A DNA stretch of 64,000 nucleotides from Lycocorax pyrrhopterus obiensis (GCA_014706295.1 JACSVZ010000008.1:1302001-1366000); one strand, 5' to 3'; positions 13,758-25,659 are shown, counted from the stretch's first letter. Made by a program: numbers and translations. The notes: generated by a model not told the origin, from the letters alone.

Positions 13758-14121
13758 TATGGACGCTGAAAACACTCCAGCAGAGAATTTCTTCAGCTCT
13801 CTGCAGCATTTTGTGAGAGCTCTGTCTTTCCCATGCAAGTAACTCAAAACAATGTTACAGTTTCGTAAACTTCTTGCAGCTGCAGGTTGTTTTGCAGGAT
13901 TGTTATGGTTCTAAGTAGAAAAACATTCAGAGATGGGTGTCCTAGAACTTGACCAATCTCCTTAAGGGGTGGATGGCAAAAACCAATTACCTTATGCCAC
14001 TTAATACACTTTGTGAACTAACATATAAAAGCCTTCGGAGAGTTCATTAAATCACTTCCATTGATCCCTGAGCCTGGACTCTGTGTCGGTTCTCTACTCG
14101 TCTGTGGGGAAAACAGCGACA
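13758..14121 (+). mobile_element. solo LTR, ERVK-like endogenous retrovirus
   Basis: The element splits a tandem-array unit exactly, and the six bases CCTTGA (13752-13757) are repeated directly after it (14122-14127). A 6-bp target duplication is typical of class II (ERVK/alpharetrovirus-like) elements. The sequence has a TATAAAA box (14024-14030), an ATTAAA polyadenylation signal (14046-14051) and a short U5-like end finishing CAGCGACA. The left end (TATGGACGCTG) is an imperfect inverted match to the right end, as if the usual TG had become TA. If instead the left end is TGTTACAG at 13853, the LTR is 269 bp and has no target duplication. No internal retroviral genes are present. Confidence 0.7.
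14024..14030 (+). promoter_or_regulatory. TATA box of the solo LTR
   Basis: TATAAAA lies 16 bases before an ATTAAA signal, the compact spacing seen in avian class II LTRs. Whether it still starts transcription is unknown. Confidence 0.5.
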
Positions 14122-14635
14122 CCTTGAGTACAAATTCCTGCACTTCCAGGGCACTCGAGTTGGCAGTGGGGTGCAGGGGCTCGATTTTCCCCATTGTCCC
14201 AAGCCTTGAGTAAAAATTCCTTGATTTCCAGGGTATTCTAGTTGGCAATGAGGTGCAGGGGCTCGATCTTCCCCACTGTCCCACGCCTTGAGTACAAATT
14301 CCTGCACTTCCAGGGCACTCCAGTGAGGTGCAGCTTGATTTTTAATAGCGCTGAAGCAAACCTGCTCCAGCGAGGGACAGTAAACAGGGGGTGAAGAGGG
14401 ACAAACAAATGATTTTGTACTTAGGCAAGAGCAGAGAATGCCAGGGCTGGAGGAGGATGTGCCTCATCAGCACCTGCTGGAGAGGCCCCTTTGCATTTCC
14501 CCGGCCTGGGGACATCAAACAGATCCTCCTGGAAACACCTCTGGCACTGAAGGGATAGGGACGGTCTGGAGTGAAAGGCTGGTGCACAGAAATTCACCTT
14601 CTTTTCATTTATTGTCTAACAGAAAAAGAAAAATG

Positions 14636-15026
14636 TCAGAACCATGGAGTGGTTTGGGTGGGAAGGGACCTTAAAGATTCAAAATTCCACCCCTGCCATG
14701 GGCAGGGACACCTTCCACTGTCCCAGGCTGCTCCAAGCCCCAATGTCCTGCCTGGCCTTGGACACTGCCAGGGATCCAGGGGCAGCCACAGCTTCTCTGG
14801 GCACCCTGTGCCAGGGCCTGCCCACCCTCCCAGGGAACAATTCCTGCCCAATATCTCACCTGAATTTCCCCTCTGTCTGTTTGAAGCCATTCCCTGTGTC
14901 CTGTCCCTCCACCCCTTCTCCAAAGTCTCTCTCCATCTTCCCTGTCGTCCTCTCCAGGTCCTGCAAGGCCACAATGAGGTCACCCCAAAGCTTCCCTTCT
15001 CCAGGCTGAACAATCCCAGCTCTCTC
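14636..15026 (-). mobile_element. CR1 LINE fragment
   Basis: Begins with the reverse of the CR1 tail (CAGAACCATGGAGTGGTTTG) and runs through GCAGCCACAGCTTCTCTGGG to CTTCTCCAGGCTGAACAATC. About 390 bp, 5' truncated. Confidence 0.85.
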
Positions 15027-15100
15027 AGCCTTTAAAAATCTGCCTTTAAAATCTTTTTATCGACCCAAAATCTCCCTCAGGGAAACGGAGCCCTTAGGAG

Positions 15101-15136
15101 ATAAGGTCCCTTCCAACCCAAACCTTTCTAGGAGTC
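15101..15136 (+). mobile_element. CR1 LINE tail remnant
   Basis: ATAAGGTCCCTTCCAACCCA followed by AACCTTTCTAGGAGTC, the last bases of a CR1, in the opposite orientation to the copy ending at 15026. Confidence 0.55.
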
Positions 15137-16875
15137 TAAAATCAAAATTTTCCTACTCTTCTTCTCACAAAGAGGGCATAAATGACATTAATTTGTGTGG
15201 GGAAGTTACCCTCAGAGCAAACTTGATGACTCAAATGTAATTAGTAAATAATCAAGTGGTTTGGAGTCTTAGAGACAACAATTGTTGGGTTAGAAAATCA
15301 CAGCTTACGAATTGTTCTTGCTTTGCTCCGACCGAGTCATAGCCTGGGAACTCCAATTGTTTATTTTTTTTTCCCCTTTGGAGATGTTGTCTAAAGAGCA
15401 GGCACAATATTCCTCCTGCTGGGTCAAAAAAAATGGGAATAATAAAAATATAGCTCTAATGTTGGGCAAGCAGACACTCTGCCAGATGGAGGAAGGCAGA
15501 ATTGCAGGGGTTTGGGGGAAAGCAGCACTACAGAAGGTTTCTGGTTACCATCACATTTGCTTTTGCTGCAGTGAACATCTCCAAGGATTTTCCCAATGTC
15601 TTTTTCCCTCTGTGTTCCTTCAGAGCCTGAAAAAAAAATTATGGAAATAGGGAATGCATAGGAAATAATAAATATTATTGCTATTTATTAGCTACGAAAG
15701 CTGCTGGAGCACTGTTCACACCAAAGAATATGGTTTTCATTTATAACAGTTTTTAAATAGCACAATTTGGGGGATTTATTTTCCTGTTTGGAGCAGGATG
15801 AGTGGAGTGGGTGGTGATGGAAGAGATTCCAGGGCTCAGATCCGGTTCTTGCTTCCTGAAAAGAGCAAAACCCTGGGACTGCACTTTGCTTTTCCCATCT
15901 GGAGGCTGTAAAACAACCTGGCAGGGCTCAAGGCTCCAGACTCTTCCCTTTTCCCTCTTTTCAGGATTTTTTGCAGGCAATTCCTGTGTTGTGAGAAAGA
16001 AAAAAAAGGAAACAATGGGAAAAAAAAAGAATTCCAACCTGATTTTTGTCCTGCAGCAAGACCTTGCTGTCAATAATAACCATCAACAACTATTGGATCC
16101 AAAGGCTTTATCCTAGAATTTCAAAACGAGGATGCTGGTGTCAAAATGATGGTTTATGGCAAATGTTTCTAGTGGGGGAAAAAAATCCATGCTTGGCTAT
16201 AAATGTATTTTTAATGAGAGGAGAGAAAAATCCTTGTACAAGAGTTCCAGTGAGGAAATCACACATTTTTCCTGGGAAAATGCTTCCATCAAAATACTCC
16301 CGCCAGCTCTGTTCATGTTTGTAAGGATTAAGTGGAACTGAGGAATGCAGCAGTGAATTTTAATTCTCTTGACTTCCTTTAAAAGAAAAAAAATTCACAC
16401 AAGTGAAGATGCCTATGGGGCATGCAGGAGTAGGAATTAATTCCTGGGATGTAGACAGGATAATCCATGTTAGCAAACCCTCAGAGCAGGTCTACAACAA
16501 GATGGAATCAAAGAGGGGGAAAGAGAGCAAAAAATGGGATATCAGCATAAATTTATAGCTGAATTTACTACAGCACCATGGTGAAATCTCCTTTTATACC
16601 CAGGATGGATTTGGGTTTGTGTGTCAGGCTTGGAGCTCCATTTAAAATTCCTGTCATTTATCAATTTTAGAAAATTGAGGGAGTTTTCTGCACGGTAAAC
16701 TGGAATTTGGATGCAGGGCCCACTCATTTGGTGATCATTATGAGGCACCATCATAATGAAATGTTCAGGCCTGTGCTTTGTAAATAATCAAATGTTCTTT
16801 GTTAGAGCCATTTCCACCTCTGAAATACAGAATAATGTCCGTTCCTGGCTTGCATTTTGCCTGCTGTAATTTAAA
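15137..16875. other. unique intron sequence, A+T-rich
   Basis: No gene or repeat is recognised. Confidence 0.45.
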
Positions 16876-17069
16876 CACAAAGGGACCAGAGGAAACGGCC
16901 TCAGCCCGCACCAGGGGAGGTTTAGGTTGGATATCAAGGAAAGTTTCTCCACCAAAATGCTGCCAAGCACTGGGACAGGCACCCAGGGCAGTGGTGGGAT
17001 CAGCATTCCTGGAGGGATTTAAAGGATGTGTGGAGGTGGCACTTGGGGCCATGGGGCTGGGGTGGCCTC
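16876..17069 (+). mobile_element. CR1 LINE fragment lacking its 3' end
   Basis: CAAAGGGACCAGAGGAAACG and GGGGAGGTTTAGGTTGGATA are CR1 sense-strand landmarks. The copy stops at GGCCATGGGGCTGGGGTGGC and abuts a second CR1 in the opposite orientation. Confidence 0.8.
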
Positions 17070-17370
17070 AAAGCCCATCCAGTGCCACCCCTGCCATGGG
17101 CAGGGACACCTTCCACTGTCCCAGGCTGCTCCAAGCCCCAATGTCCAACCTGGCCTTGGACACTGCCAGGGATCCAGGGGCAGCCACAGCTTCTCTGGGC
17201 ACCCTGTGCCAGGGCCTGCCCACCCTCCCAGGGAACAATTCCTGCCCAATATCCCATCCATCCCTGCCCTCTGGCACTGGGAAGCCATTCCTGTGTCCTG
17301 GCCCTCCAGCCCTTGTCCCCAGTCCCTCTCCAGCTCTCCTGGAGCCCCTTTAGGCCCTGGAGGGGGCTCA
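17070..17370 (-). mobile_element. CR1 LINE fragment, head-on with preceding CR1
   Basis: Starts at AAAGCCCATCCAGTGCCACC, inside the CR1 3' region and missing the last 25-30 bases, and runs to AGGCCCTGGAGGGGGCTC. The direct junction of two oppositely oriented CR1 pieces, both missing their tails, suggests a deletion or template switch. Confidence 0.85.
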
Positions 17371-19297
17371 GTCAGTGATACCAGCCTGGGAACAACATAG
17401 GAATAATCCTGATTTATTTATGTTTGCTGTTCTCCTCATCCTCCCTCCATAAACACCCCGAGTTCCATAGGCTGAGCACTACCCCTGGCCTGTATAAATT
17501 CCTATTTCCTGACAGCCACTGCTCTACCAGTCCCCTGCTTTGAATGGAATGATTATTAACATCAATTTTCATCTGAGATCAGATCTTTTACCCATGTCCA
17601 GCCTTGGCACAGGGGCTGTTTAAGCTGCTGATGGCAGATCAGGCTCCAACAGCTCCACGTTCAGTGGCAGCCTGTGAGCTCACTTTGAGTTGCCCTGGCT
17701 GTTGATACAAAGGATACACGAAAGCTTTGAGTTCCTTGGTGCATTCCAGCAGACTCCTGTTGTCCCAGCCTGTCCCTGTCCCCGTGCGGTGTCACTGTGG
17801 CTCCACAGCCACAGAGCCAGCCTGACCACTGGGATCCTGGAGCAAGGCTGCCTGGGGATGCCCACCCTGAGCAGGGTAACTCTGAAAAGCCATAAACTGT
17901 GTTATCACCACCCAAAAGTGGGTGTTAGTGCAGGTGAAGGCACAGCCTGAGCATGGCTCTTGCAGGTTGGTGTGAGGAGCTGGGGCTCCCTTTGGGTTTG
18001 GCTCCCAGAACTGGGGTTTTGGGATGGTTTTGCTCTTAGGAGAGCCTGGTTTTTATTGTGAGGTCCATGCGGGTGAGACCCAGGGTTCCTCTTTGCTGAA
18101 TACAGAGGGCTGGGATTGTTTATTTAGGAGTGCTCCCCTTAGGGCTTAACGACCCACTCAGGTTTTGTTAGGCTGAACCACGATGTCACTGATCCTCCAA
18201 AACTCCACTGCAGGCTCAAGCTTCCCATTCCAGGGAATTTAAGAGGGTAAACACCTCCGGCTGTGCCAGCTGTGTGGGACAGTGTGAGGAGTTTTGAGGA
18301 GAACTCCTCAGTTCTCCTACCTCAAACCCCAACTCTTCCTCTTTTCCTCCATGACCTGACCCCATCCAGCCTTTCCATGGGTGATTTTGGCATCCAACAC
18401 CCACTTATTGCACTCTAAAGTAGCTTGGAGCTTCTTCCTGATGCTCCTGAGCCTGGGTGGAATTCCCAGTAAAGACCCACAGAGCTGCCCAGGCTTTGAG
18501 ACCCCCTGGAAAGTGCTGCTTTGCTGATAATAATTATATTTCCTGGATTTATTTCTTTAAATCGCTGTTTGTCACCGAGGTCTCTGCAGGCTCTTGCTGT
18601 CTGAAGCAAAGTGTCAGTGATTCTTCTGGAAGTTTCACCACAGATTGTCCCAAATCCAACAGGAGCGATGGGAATCGTTGAGCTGCGTGCCTTGGGTGGA
18701 ACAGACATTTTCAGAGGTTTAGCTGTGTTTATGTTCAATTAAAAAAAAGGGAAAAGCTCATTTAAAACTACTAAAGCTGTGGGCAACCTTCATCTCAATT
18801 TAATCTCGGGTTTGCTCAGGCTGAAAAAGTGGTTTAGGGTTATGTGGCAGAACTTCCCTAATGAAGCAATTTCACTCTGCCTGCTGAAGGGGCTGCCAGA
18901 GATTTAAATTCATCAAAATTCTGTTATATTTAAATTTTTTTTTTCCCCTCAGCCCCTGGGTTTGTAAAATCCAGTTCTTGATTCGCGAAGTCACATCCTG
19001 AAGGCAGCTGCTGAATTCCATGCTGTCTGCAGTCGGGCTGTAATGAAATGAAACGTTGGCTGTTGTAGAGTTGAGCAGAAGCTGGAACATTTTAGAGTTT
19101 TCCATAAACCACGATCTTATAAAGATGGAAATGACTCTGACAGGAGGTTGCTCAGCACTTGTCCTAGGTGCTGGTTTATTTTCTCATTCCGTAGCAGAAT
19201 TTTAGATATAAAATGTTAGGGGAATTTACAAAAGAATAGTTGTGTTAAAATATGGCTTCTGCGCTGTTCTGGGGCTGAGATGGTGACAGGGAATAGC
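17371..19297. other. unique intron sequence
   Basis: No gene or repeat is recognised. Confidence 0.45.
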
Positions 19298-19540
19298 GGA
19301 ATCCCGGAATGGTTTGGGTTGGAAGGGACATTAAGGATCAGCTCATTCCATCCTGTGCCATGGGCAGGGACACCTTCCATTGTCCCAGCTGCTCCAAGTC
19401 CTGGTGTCCAGCCTGGCCTTGGACACTGCCAGGGATCTTCTCTGGGAATCTGTGCCAGGGCCTGCCCACCCTCCCAGGGAAGGAGTTGACCAGCTGGGGG
19501 TCGGCTGATCAATGCTCTTGGAGGTCTTCTCATTCCCTGT
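19298..19540. mobile_element. composite CR1-derived element, copy 1
   Basis: The first about 190 bp are a - strand CR1 3' end (GGAATCCCGGAATGGTTTGG). After CTCCCAGGGAAGGAGTTGAC it switches to a sequence ending CTCTTGGAGGTCTTCTCATT, which resembles a + strand CR1 tail. The same join recurs at 23809-24075. Confidence 0.7.
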
Positions 19541-20470
19541 TTGTCTCTGGGGATTTATTAAATAATATTAAAGTGCCGCCGCCGAGCCCTTCATGGAGAA
19601 AATGGGCCAAGGGCCATTTTATGTGGCTCTGGCTGTTGAATTCTTTTGTTGCTGCTCTTCTTTTTTGAGGAAAATAATGCAAATAAACATTTTCCTCTTT
19701 ATCTGTGCCAGTTTCCTGGGTTTTTGGCTGTGCCTGGCTTTGAATTATCTGATCAAGGCTGGCAGATAAGTTCCTTACGGAGGGTAGGTCTGCAAGGCTC
19801 TGGTTTCTACAACTCTTCTGATTTGTTCAAGGTTTAATTGAATTGTCCTTGAATGGGATAATTAACATTTAATATAACTTAAAGATGCTCTTGTCGCCCA
19901 CTGGCTGATTAAAACAGCAATGGATGGGGTGTGGCAGGGTTTGATTTCACTTTAATGAAAAAGTGGTCATTTCATAGCCCCGGGTTGTTTCACTTCGGGA
20001 ATACCATTAATCAGGGACTGGTGAGACTCTGGTTCATTACAATAATTCTGAATAAATTACACAAGTAATTGGGTTGAATCACTATTGGGCTTGGCAGGCA
20101 AGGAGGTTTTACCATCCCAGTGTCAGCATTGTGTCACTCAGATTCGGGTTTATCTCTCACTTCAGACTAAACTTAAGCCACAGTTTACCTACAAATACGA
20201 GTTTTAGTTCCTGTGGAACATTCCTGTAGCTGTGTTTGCTCTTCCCTGCTTGTCTCGGCTGCTGGAAACACTGTAGTAAATTATATCAACATTACTGAGG
20301 GATTCCTGGGAGGAATGGGAATGCTGGGCCCACTGGGAATGGTTTTCCCATCGGCAGACAGGGATTTCTGAGCATTGGCCCCATCTCAGCAGTGGGAACC
20401 CAGGCGGGATGCAGCGGCTCCCTGCAGGGATTCAAACTGTGCATGTGTGGGGTCAGGGTGCAGGGGAGGA
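19541..20470. other. unique intron sequence, A+T-rich
   Basis: No gene or repeat is recognised. The sequence has low CpG and looks little disturbed by transposons. Confidence 0.4.
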
Positions 20471-20539
20471 CTGGGCACTGCTGGGTGGATGGTTGGACTC
20501 GATGATCCTAGAGGGCTTTTCCAACACTTCTGTGATTCC
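20471..20539 (+). mobile_element. CR1 LINE tail
   Basis: CTGGGCACTGCTGGGTGGAT, then GGTTGGACTCGATGATCCTA and TTTTCCAACACTTCTGTGATTCC. This is the tail of a different CR1 subfamily from the abundant CCCAAACCATTC type. Confidence 0.8.
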
Positions 20540-20852
20540 TCGCTTGTCCTGATGCTGGCAGATCCAGCCATGGTGGGAGGGGTGCAGTTACAGGGCTTTA
20601 AACCAGATTCCATGCAGGACTTGGAAGCAAAGGATAAGGGATAAGATACTCATCTCTCTTTTTCAGCCTTAAAAGTCAGAACCAATAAGGATTTCAGCTG
20701 GCTGTGGGAATGCCTGCAGTGCACATCCTCAGTGTGTTGGATTTAACTGGAATTCCCTTCCCAGGCAGGCGGATTCCCCAAGGGGTGGCACAACTGGAGT
20801 TTGCCCAGAGAAAAGGCAGAGCTGGGGCTGTGACAGATGGCAGCCCTCAGGT

Positions 20853-21220
20853 ACTGGAGAAGAGAAGGCTCCAGGGAGACCTCAGAGCCCCCTCCAGGGC
20901 CTAAAGGGGCTCCAGGAGAGCTGGAGAGGGACTGGGGACAAGGGATGGAGGGCCAGGACACAGGGAATGGCTTCCCAGTGCCAGAGGGCAGGGATGGATG
21001 GGATATTGGGAAGGAATTGTTCCCTGGGAGGGTGGGCAGGCCCTGGCACAGGGTGCCCAGAGAAGCTGTGGCTGCCCCTGGATCCCTGGCAGTGTCCAAG
21101 GCCAGGTTGGACATTGGGGCTTGGAGCAGCCTGGGACAGTGGAAGGTGTCCCTGCCCATGGCAGGGCTGGGGTGAGCTGATCCTTAGTGCCCCTCCCAGC
21201 ACAAACCATTCCAGGATTCC
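20853..21220 (+). mobile_element. CR1 LINE fragment
   Basis: TGGAGAAGAGAAGGCTCCAG through GGGGCTCCAGGAGAGCTGGA to a tail ACAAACCATTCCAGGATTCC. It is closely similar over about 300 bp to the copies at 43295 (same strand), 17070 and 1652 (opposite strand). Confidence 0.88.
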
Positions 21221-21677
21221 CTGACTTCCAAGTGTTCCCACCCCAGCACTGCCAATCCCTCTGTTTGCCTGAAGGAGTCAGAAAAGCTGAGTGGAATCAG
21301 CAGAGGGTGGGATTTGTGTTTTGCTGCCGTGGGATTCGGGAAATGGAGCCTCCTGGCTGCGGGCAGGTGTTTCAGGAAGGGCTGTTTGGCACTTGGCAGC
21401 GTCAACAGCTGGGTGGAAACTGAGCTGAGGGTGCCGCTTGTCCCAGGTGTCCGGGCAGACATCCCAAATCCATCTGCCACCTTCCCTCGGCACTCCTGGC
21501 TTCTGGAAACGTCCGGCTTTGGCTCCTGGCTCATCCCCAGCCAACAGCACTTCAGAGCCACAGGGAATTGTGTTCCCCTGGGGTTTGTTACCCGTGAGTT
21601 GTGGATCTGCACAGTGCTATTTGCCAGGAAATAAATAGTTATTATTTTTATATATATTATATATAGGGAATATCAAA

Positions 21678-21806
21678 CAGTCCCAGACTGGCTTGGGCTG
21701 GAATGGACCTTAAAGCCCATCCAGTGCCACCCCTGCCATGGGCAGGGACACCTTCCACTGTCCCAGGCTGCTCCAAGCCCCAATGTCCAGCCTGGCCTTG
21801 GGCACT
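21678..21806 (-). mobile_element. CR1 LINE 3' end
   Basis: Reverse CR1 tail (CAGTCCCAGACTGGCTTGGG) followed by GGACACCTTCCACTGTCCCA, stopping at GGCCTTGGGCACT. A short TA-rich run (21650-21667) lies just to the left. Confidence 0.85.
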
Positions 21807-23808
21807 TAAACAGTGGGATCCTTCTCTGAAACACACATTTGGAATGTTAATATTCCCAGAAGATGAAACTTTTATCTAAAACTTCACTTGTCCTGAATGC
21901 AGCCCCTTTTTTTAGAAAACTAATTGAGGAGGGATTTGATTCCCATGGAGACACTGACATCCCAAGGACACCCAGTGCTGCTTTCTGCCAAGCCTGAAAG
22001 ACCCATGGGAATATTGATATCAGAACATTTATTAGGAAAATGTGATTCTTGATTTCCGGGTGACTTTCCCAGACTATTCCAGTGCCGTATTCAAAATCCA
22101 GGGCTGTAATTCAGCCTCATGTCTGGGCTTTTTTTCCATACATGTTTTATTTAAGCTTTAAATTGTATTTCCTCTTTGAACAGGCATTTTATTTTATAAA
22201 AACCCTTTTAACCCCTAATAAAATTTCCATAAGTTATTACCCATTTTAACACTGGAAGTGGTTTAGGGCAGACCCTCCATGGAGGAGGAGCATGAACTCA
22301 CTTTTGCTCCTCATTTTTAGTGCTGTGAGTCCTTCCTGTGCCGAACGGCCTCAGATTCATCACAATTTGTTCTTAAATACCTGCTCGCCTCATAAAAATG
22401 ATAAAAGGAGGAAAGGTTTCTTGAAGGGTCATCAGGGCTTGAAGTTATGGGTGTAATAATTGCTGAGGTTTTTATTGTGCCTTCCCAGTGCTGAGTGCTG
22501 ACTCTTCCACCTTCACCTTCAGGAGTTCAGCAGCACCTGCCATATAAAACCCCCATAAAATCCCCTAAAAGGTGTCCTCAGAGCAGGGGAACCCTTCGTG
22601 GCAGGGTGGGACACGTCCACCAGAAGGAGAGAAGCTGCTCCACAGCACAGAAGAGGTGGCGGTGTCGAGGTCAGCGACCGTCACTGCCGCAAATACATTT
22701 TTTGGGATGTTCGAAGCAGCAGCACCATCCATCAACACGCCACCATCAGTGGGAGATGAGCCTGGGAATGGGGATCCACCCCTTTCCTCCTGGGAATCTG
22801 CTGGGTGACAACCCTAAACTTCTCTCCTGTTGTACTCCCAGCACCAGAATTTCCTGCAGGTCACCCCCACCCCGGCCAGGAATTCATTTCTTTCCATGCC
22901 AGTTGGATTCCTTGGGTAGGATTCTTAGGGCAGGCCCTCTAACCTTGAGATTTAGTTTGGTTTTGGCCCATAAAACCTTCACTATTGATTTATTTTTACC
23001 AAATCAAGAACAGGCAGGTGGTTGTTGCATCTCGCCCTGCTGCAAATGTAGGCCAAGATGCAAGTGAAGTTATAGAAATGGTTACAAATAAAAGGTAATC
23101 AAAGCTTTAAAAAGACATTTTGGAGTCTCCAGGTAGGCAAATCCCTCTTTTTAAAGGATAGGAGATCACCAAATTTGGGTACCACTCCTCGGAATATGCA
23201 ATAAAGCTGATTTTTATCTCCCACCTGAAAGTCATGGTGTAATCAGAAAATACCCAATGAGATAAAAGTGGAGACGGAGACGCTGGGTTTGAGCTGGTAT
23301 TGCTAAATTCAAACTAATAACTGATTTTTCCCCTCTTTTCCCTTTTCTGATGTGTCTTGTCCTAAATGCCTTAATTCAGCCTTATTAAGAACATTGTAAC
23401 CAGGCCAAGTGTACAGTGCTGGAAGGTGGGGAAAATGCATTAAAGAACGGGAACAGCAGCAAATTAGAAACCCCTGGACAGTGCTGTGGCATCATTTCAA
23501 ACCCACCAGGGAAGAGCTCGTTTTTTATTTCTGGCTCTGCTCTGCAAGCCCTCATTAGCACCATTCCCAAATGATCTCAGCACTCGGCTCCTGAGGCCCC
23601 CCAGGCCGGGGGATTTCTGCCAGGGCCTCTCCCAGGCAGCAGCAGGTTCTGCAGAGCGGCCACAAGGAGCAGGCACTGACCCACCTGCTCTGGGTGGCCC
23701 TTCGAGGTTCTCCAGTTTCTTGAGCCAAGAAATGGGGTTTTATCCTCATTTTTAGGGAAGGAAATGGTGACCATCAGGAAACAGCTGGACGTGGCTGTGT
23801 CCATGGGG
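21807..23808. other. unique intron sequence
   Basis: A 190-codon open frame (22495-23067, +) covers this stretch. It has no recognisable domain, its start context is weak, and other frames overlap it, so I leave it uncalled. Confidence 0.4.
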
Positions 23809-24075
23809 TCACAGAATGGTTTGGGCTGGAAGGGACCTCTAAACTCATCCAGTGCCACCCCTGCCGTGGGCAGGGACACCTTCCACTGTCCCAGGGTGCT
23901 CCCAGTGTCCAACCTGGCCTTGGGCACTTCCAGGGATCCAGGGGCAGCCCCAGCTGGGAATCTGTGCCAGGGCCTGCCCACCCTCCCGGGGAAGGAGTTG
24001 ACAAAATGGGGATCAGCCAAAGATGGGACTTGATGACCTTGGAGTTCTTCTCCAAACGGAAGGAATTCTGTGATC
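23809..24075. mobile_element. composite CR1-derived element, copy 2
   Basis: A - strand CR1 3' end (TCACAGAATGGTTTGGGCTG) passes through GGGGAAGGAGTTGACAAAAT into a + strand CR1-like tail (TTGATGACCTTGGAGTTCTT, ending GAATTCTGTGATCC). The ends are therefore inverted copies of a CR1 tail. It has the same architecture and junction as 19298-19540. Confidence 0.75.
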
Positions 24076-24885
24076 CGTGTCTGCATCAGTCACCTGGATG
24101 TGCCTGATTTCCACAGGGGGAAGCCACCCCTCACAGACCAAAGTTTGGATCCCCAACATTTCACCTTCCCCAGAACCCAGCACCCATTTGCCTTTGGCTT
24201 CGATAGAAAAGCACATCGCTGCGATTAATAAACACAACGCGCTCTACGAAACTTTTATAGGTTTTAATGTGAAACTAATAAAAGGTGCCATTGGAAAAAG
24301 CTGCACTGGAAAAGGCATTTCATAAAAAATCTTCTAAAAATGCCCTCATTAAAATCTCACCTCCTAAAAGGGAATGAAATACAACAGGAGGGATTTGACT
24401 CCAAGGTACCCCAGTTTGAGGACACGTAGCAAAAACCCTGTGTGATTTAAGCTCTAGGCATATTGGGAAAAGAAAACGTTTCTTAGAGAACAACAATTCA
24501 ACTTGTTCAGCTTTAAAAATACCATTTTACCGATTTTTTACTTAATATAAGCAAAATGTACAACTCTCCAAATAGAAAATTGTACCAGCTCTCTCTAACA
24601 CTTTGTCTTATGCCTCGTGAGCATCTCGTTAGCGCTTACTGACTGCTCCTAAAATATATTCCTACTCCCAGAGGCTCCAGCCGAGAGGTTTAAGCCCTGC
24701 CAAGGGTTGTACAACAAGATTTACAAAAGAAAAGGAGCCCTTTGTGATAATTGACTGGAATATTTATGAAGCCAAGGCCTCGGGTCTTTCAAGGCTCAGT
24801 TGGTCAAGGAAATTCTGCTCTGTCTTTGCTGCACTCAAGTTCTAAAAGTGAAAAACTCCCAGGAGCTGCTGCTGAGATTCCACCA
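24076..24885. other. unique intron sequence, A+T-rich
   Basis: No gene or repeat is recognised. Confidence 0.4.
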
Positions 24886-25125
24886 GCCTGGAGCAAAGGA
24901 GGCTCAGGGGGGACCTTGTGGCTCTGCACAACTCCCTGACAGGAGGGGGCAGCCAGGGGGGGTCCGGGCTCTGCTCCCAGGGAACAGGGACAGGACAAGG
25001 GGAAACGGCCTCAAATTGCACCGGAAGAGGTTTAGGTTGGATATTGGGAAAAATTCCTTTACAGGAAGGGCTGTCAAACGTTGGGACTGACTGCCCAGGG
25101 CAGGGGTGGAGTCCCCATCCAAGGG
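24886..25125 (+). mobile_element. CR1 LINE fragment lacking its 3' end
   Basis: CTGGAGCAAAGGAGGCTCAG and ACAACTCCCTGACAGGAGGG match the - strand CR1 at 50448. It stops at GGAGTCCCCATCCAAGGG, before the tail. Confidence 0.85.
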
Positions 25126-25659
25126 ATGAGGAGCAGTGGGAGCTACGGGAGCAGGTGTTGGGGCAGGACTTCAAGCAGTTTGGGGATATAGGAAGGTAAA
25201 ACAAAGCAAAACAACAGGAATCACCTGAGATATTTTTACATTTAGGGCAAATTATGGCAGCCTAAGGTAAAACCATGGAACAGAAGCTGAAGTATGAACT
25301 TCTCCCTTCTTAAATGAAGTTGTTGACAGCTTGTCAGAAGCAAAATTGTTGTAACTTCCCAATGTGGTGAGGTGGGCTGTAAATTCCAAGGAGAAAAACA
25401 GATCCATGCATTTCATCCCTGAAATAATGGCCTCGTGTTTCCAGTGCTGTGGTGACACACCTGGGAACGCTGAGGAACGTGGATATCATTACCACCTAAT
25501 TCCACCGTGGGGTTAAGGAGCTGAAGAGGGCACACAAGGTCTCCTGATGGGGTTTCTGGCCCTTGTGCACAGCCAAGGATCTCCTGAGGGCTCCCAAATC
25601 CTCCCCTCTTGGATTTCCGTGGCCGAGAGCCCCCGCAGCAGCTGTGACCTTTCTGCAGG

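Larger units (their letters stand above)
13590..14340. repeat. 81-82-bp tandem array interrupted by an LTR
   Basis: Units start CCTTGAGTACAAATTCCTGC and end GGGGCTCGATTTCCCCATTG plus TCCCACG. Copies begin at 13671 (81 bp), 13752 (interrupted after six bases), 14122 (82 bp), 14204 (82 bp) and 14286 (partial, with a small deletion). A degraded partial unit precedes 13671. On the - strand the 81-bp unit is 27 codons and stays open across the first copies, giving a repeated WDNGEIEPLHLTANWSALEV motif, but the 82-bp units break that frame. I do not recognise the peptide. Confidence 0.85.

Noticed and set aside
22495..23067. 190-codon open frame with basic and Pro-rich composition
   Set aside because: No recognisable domain, several overlapping frames of similar quality, and no supporting splice or start signals.
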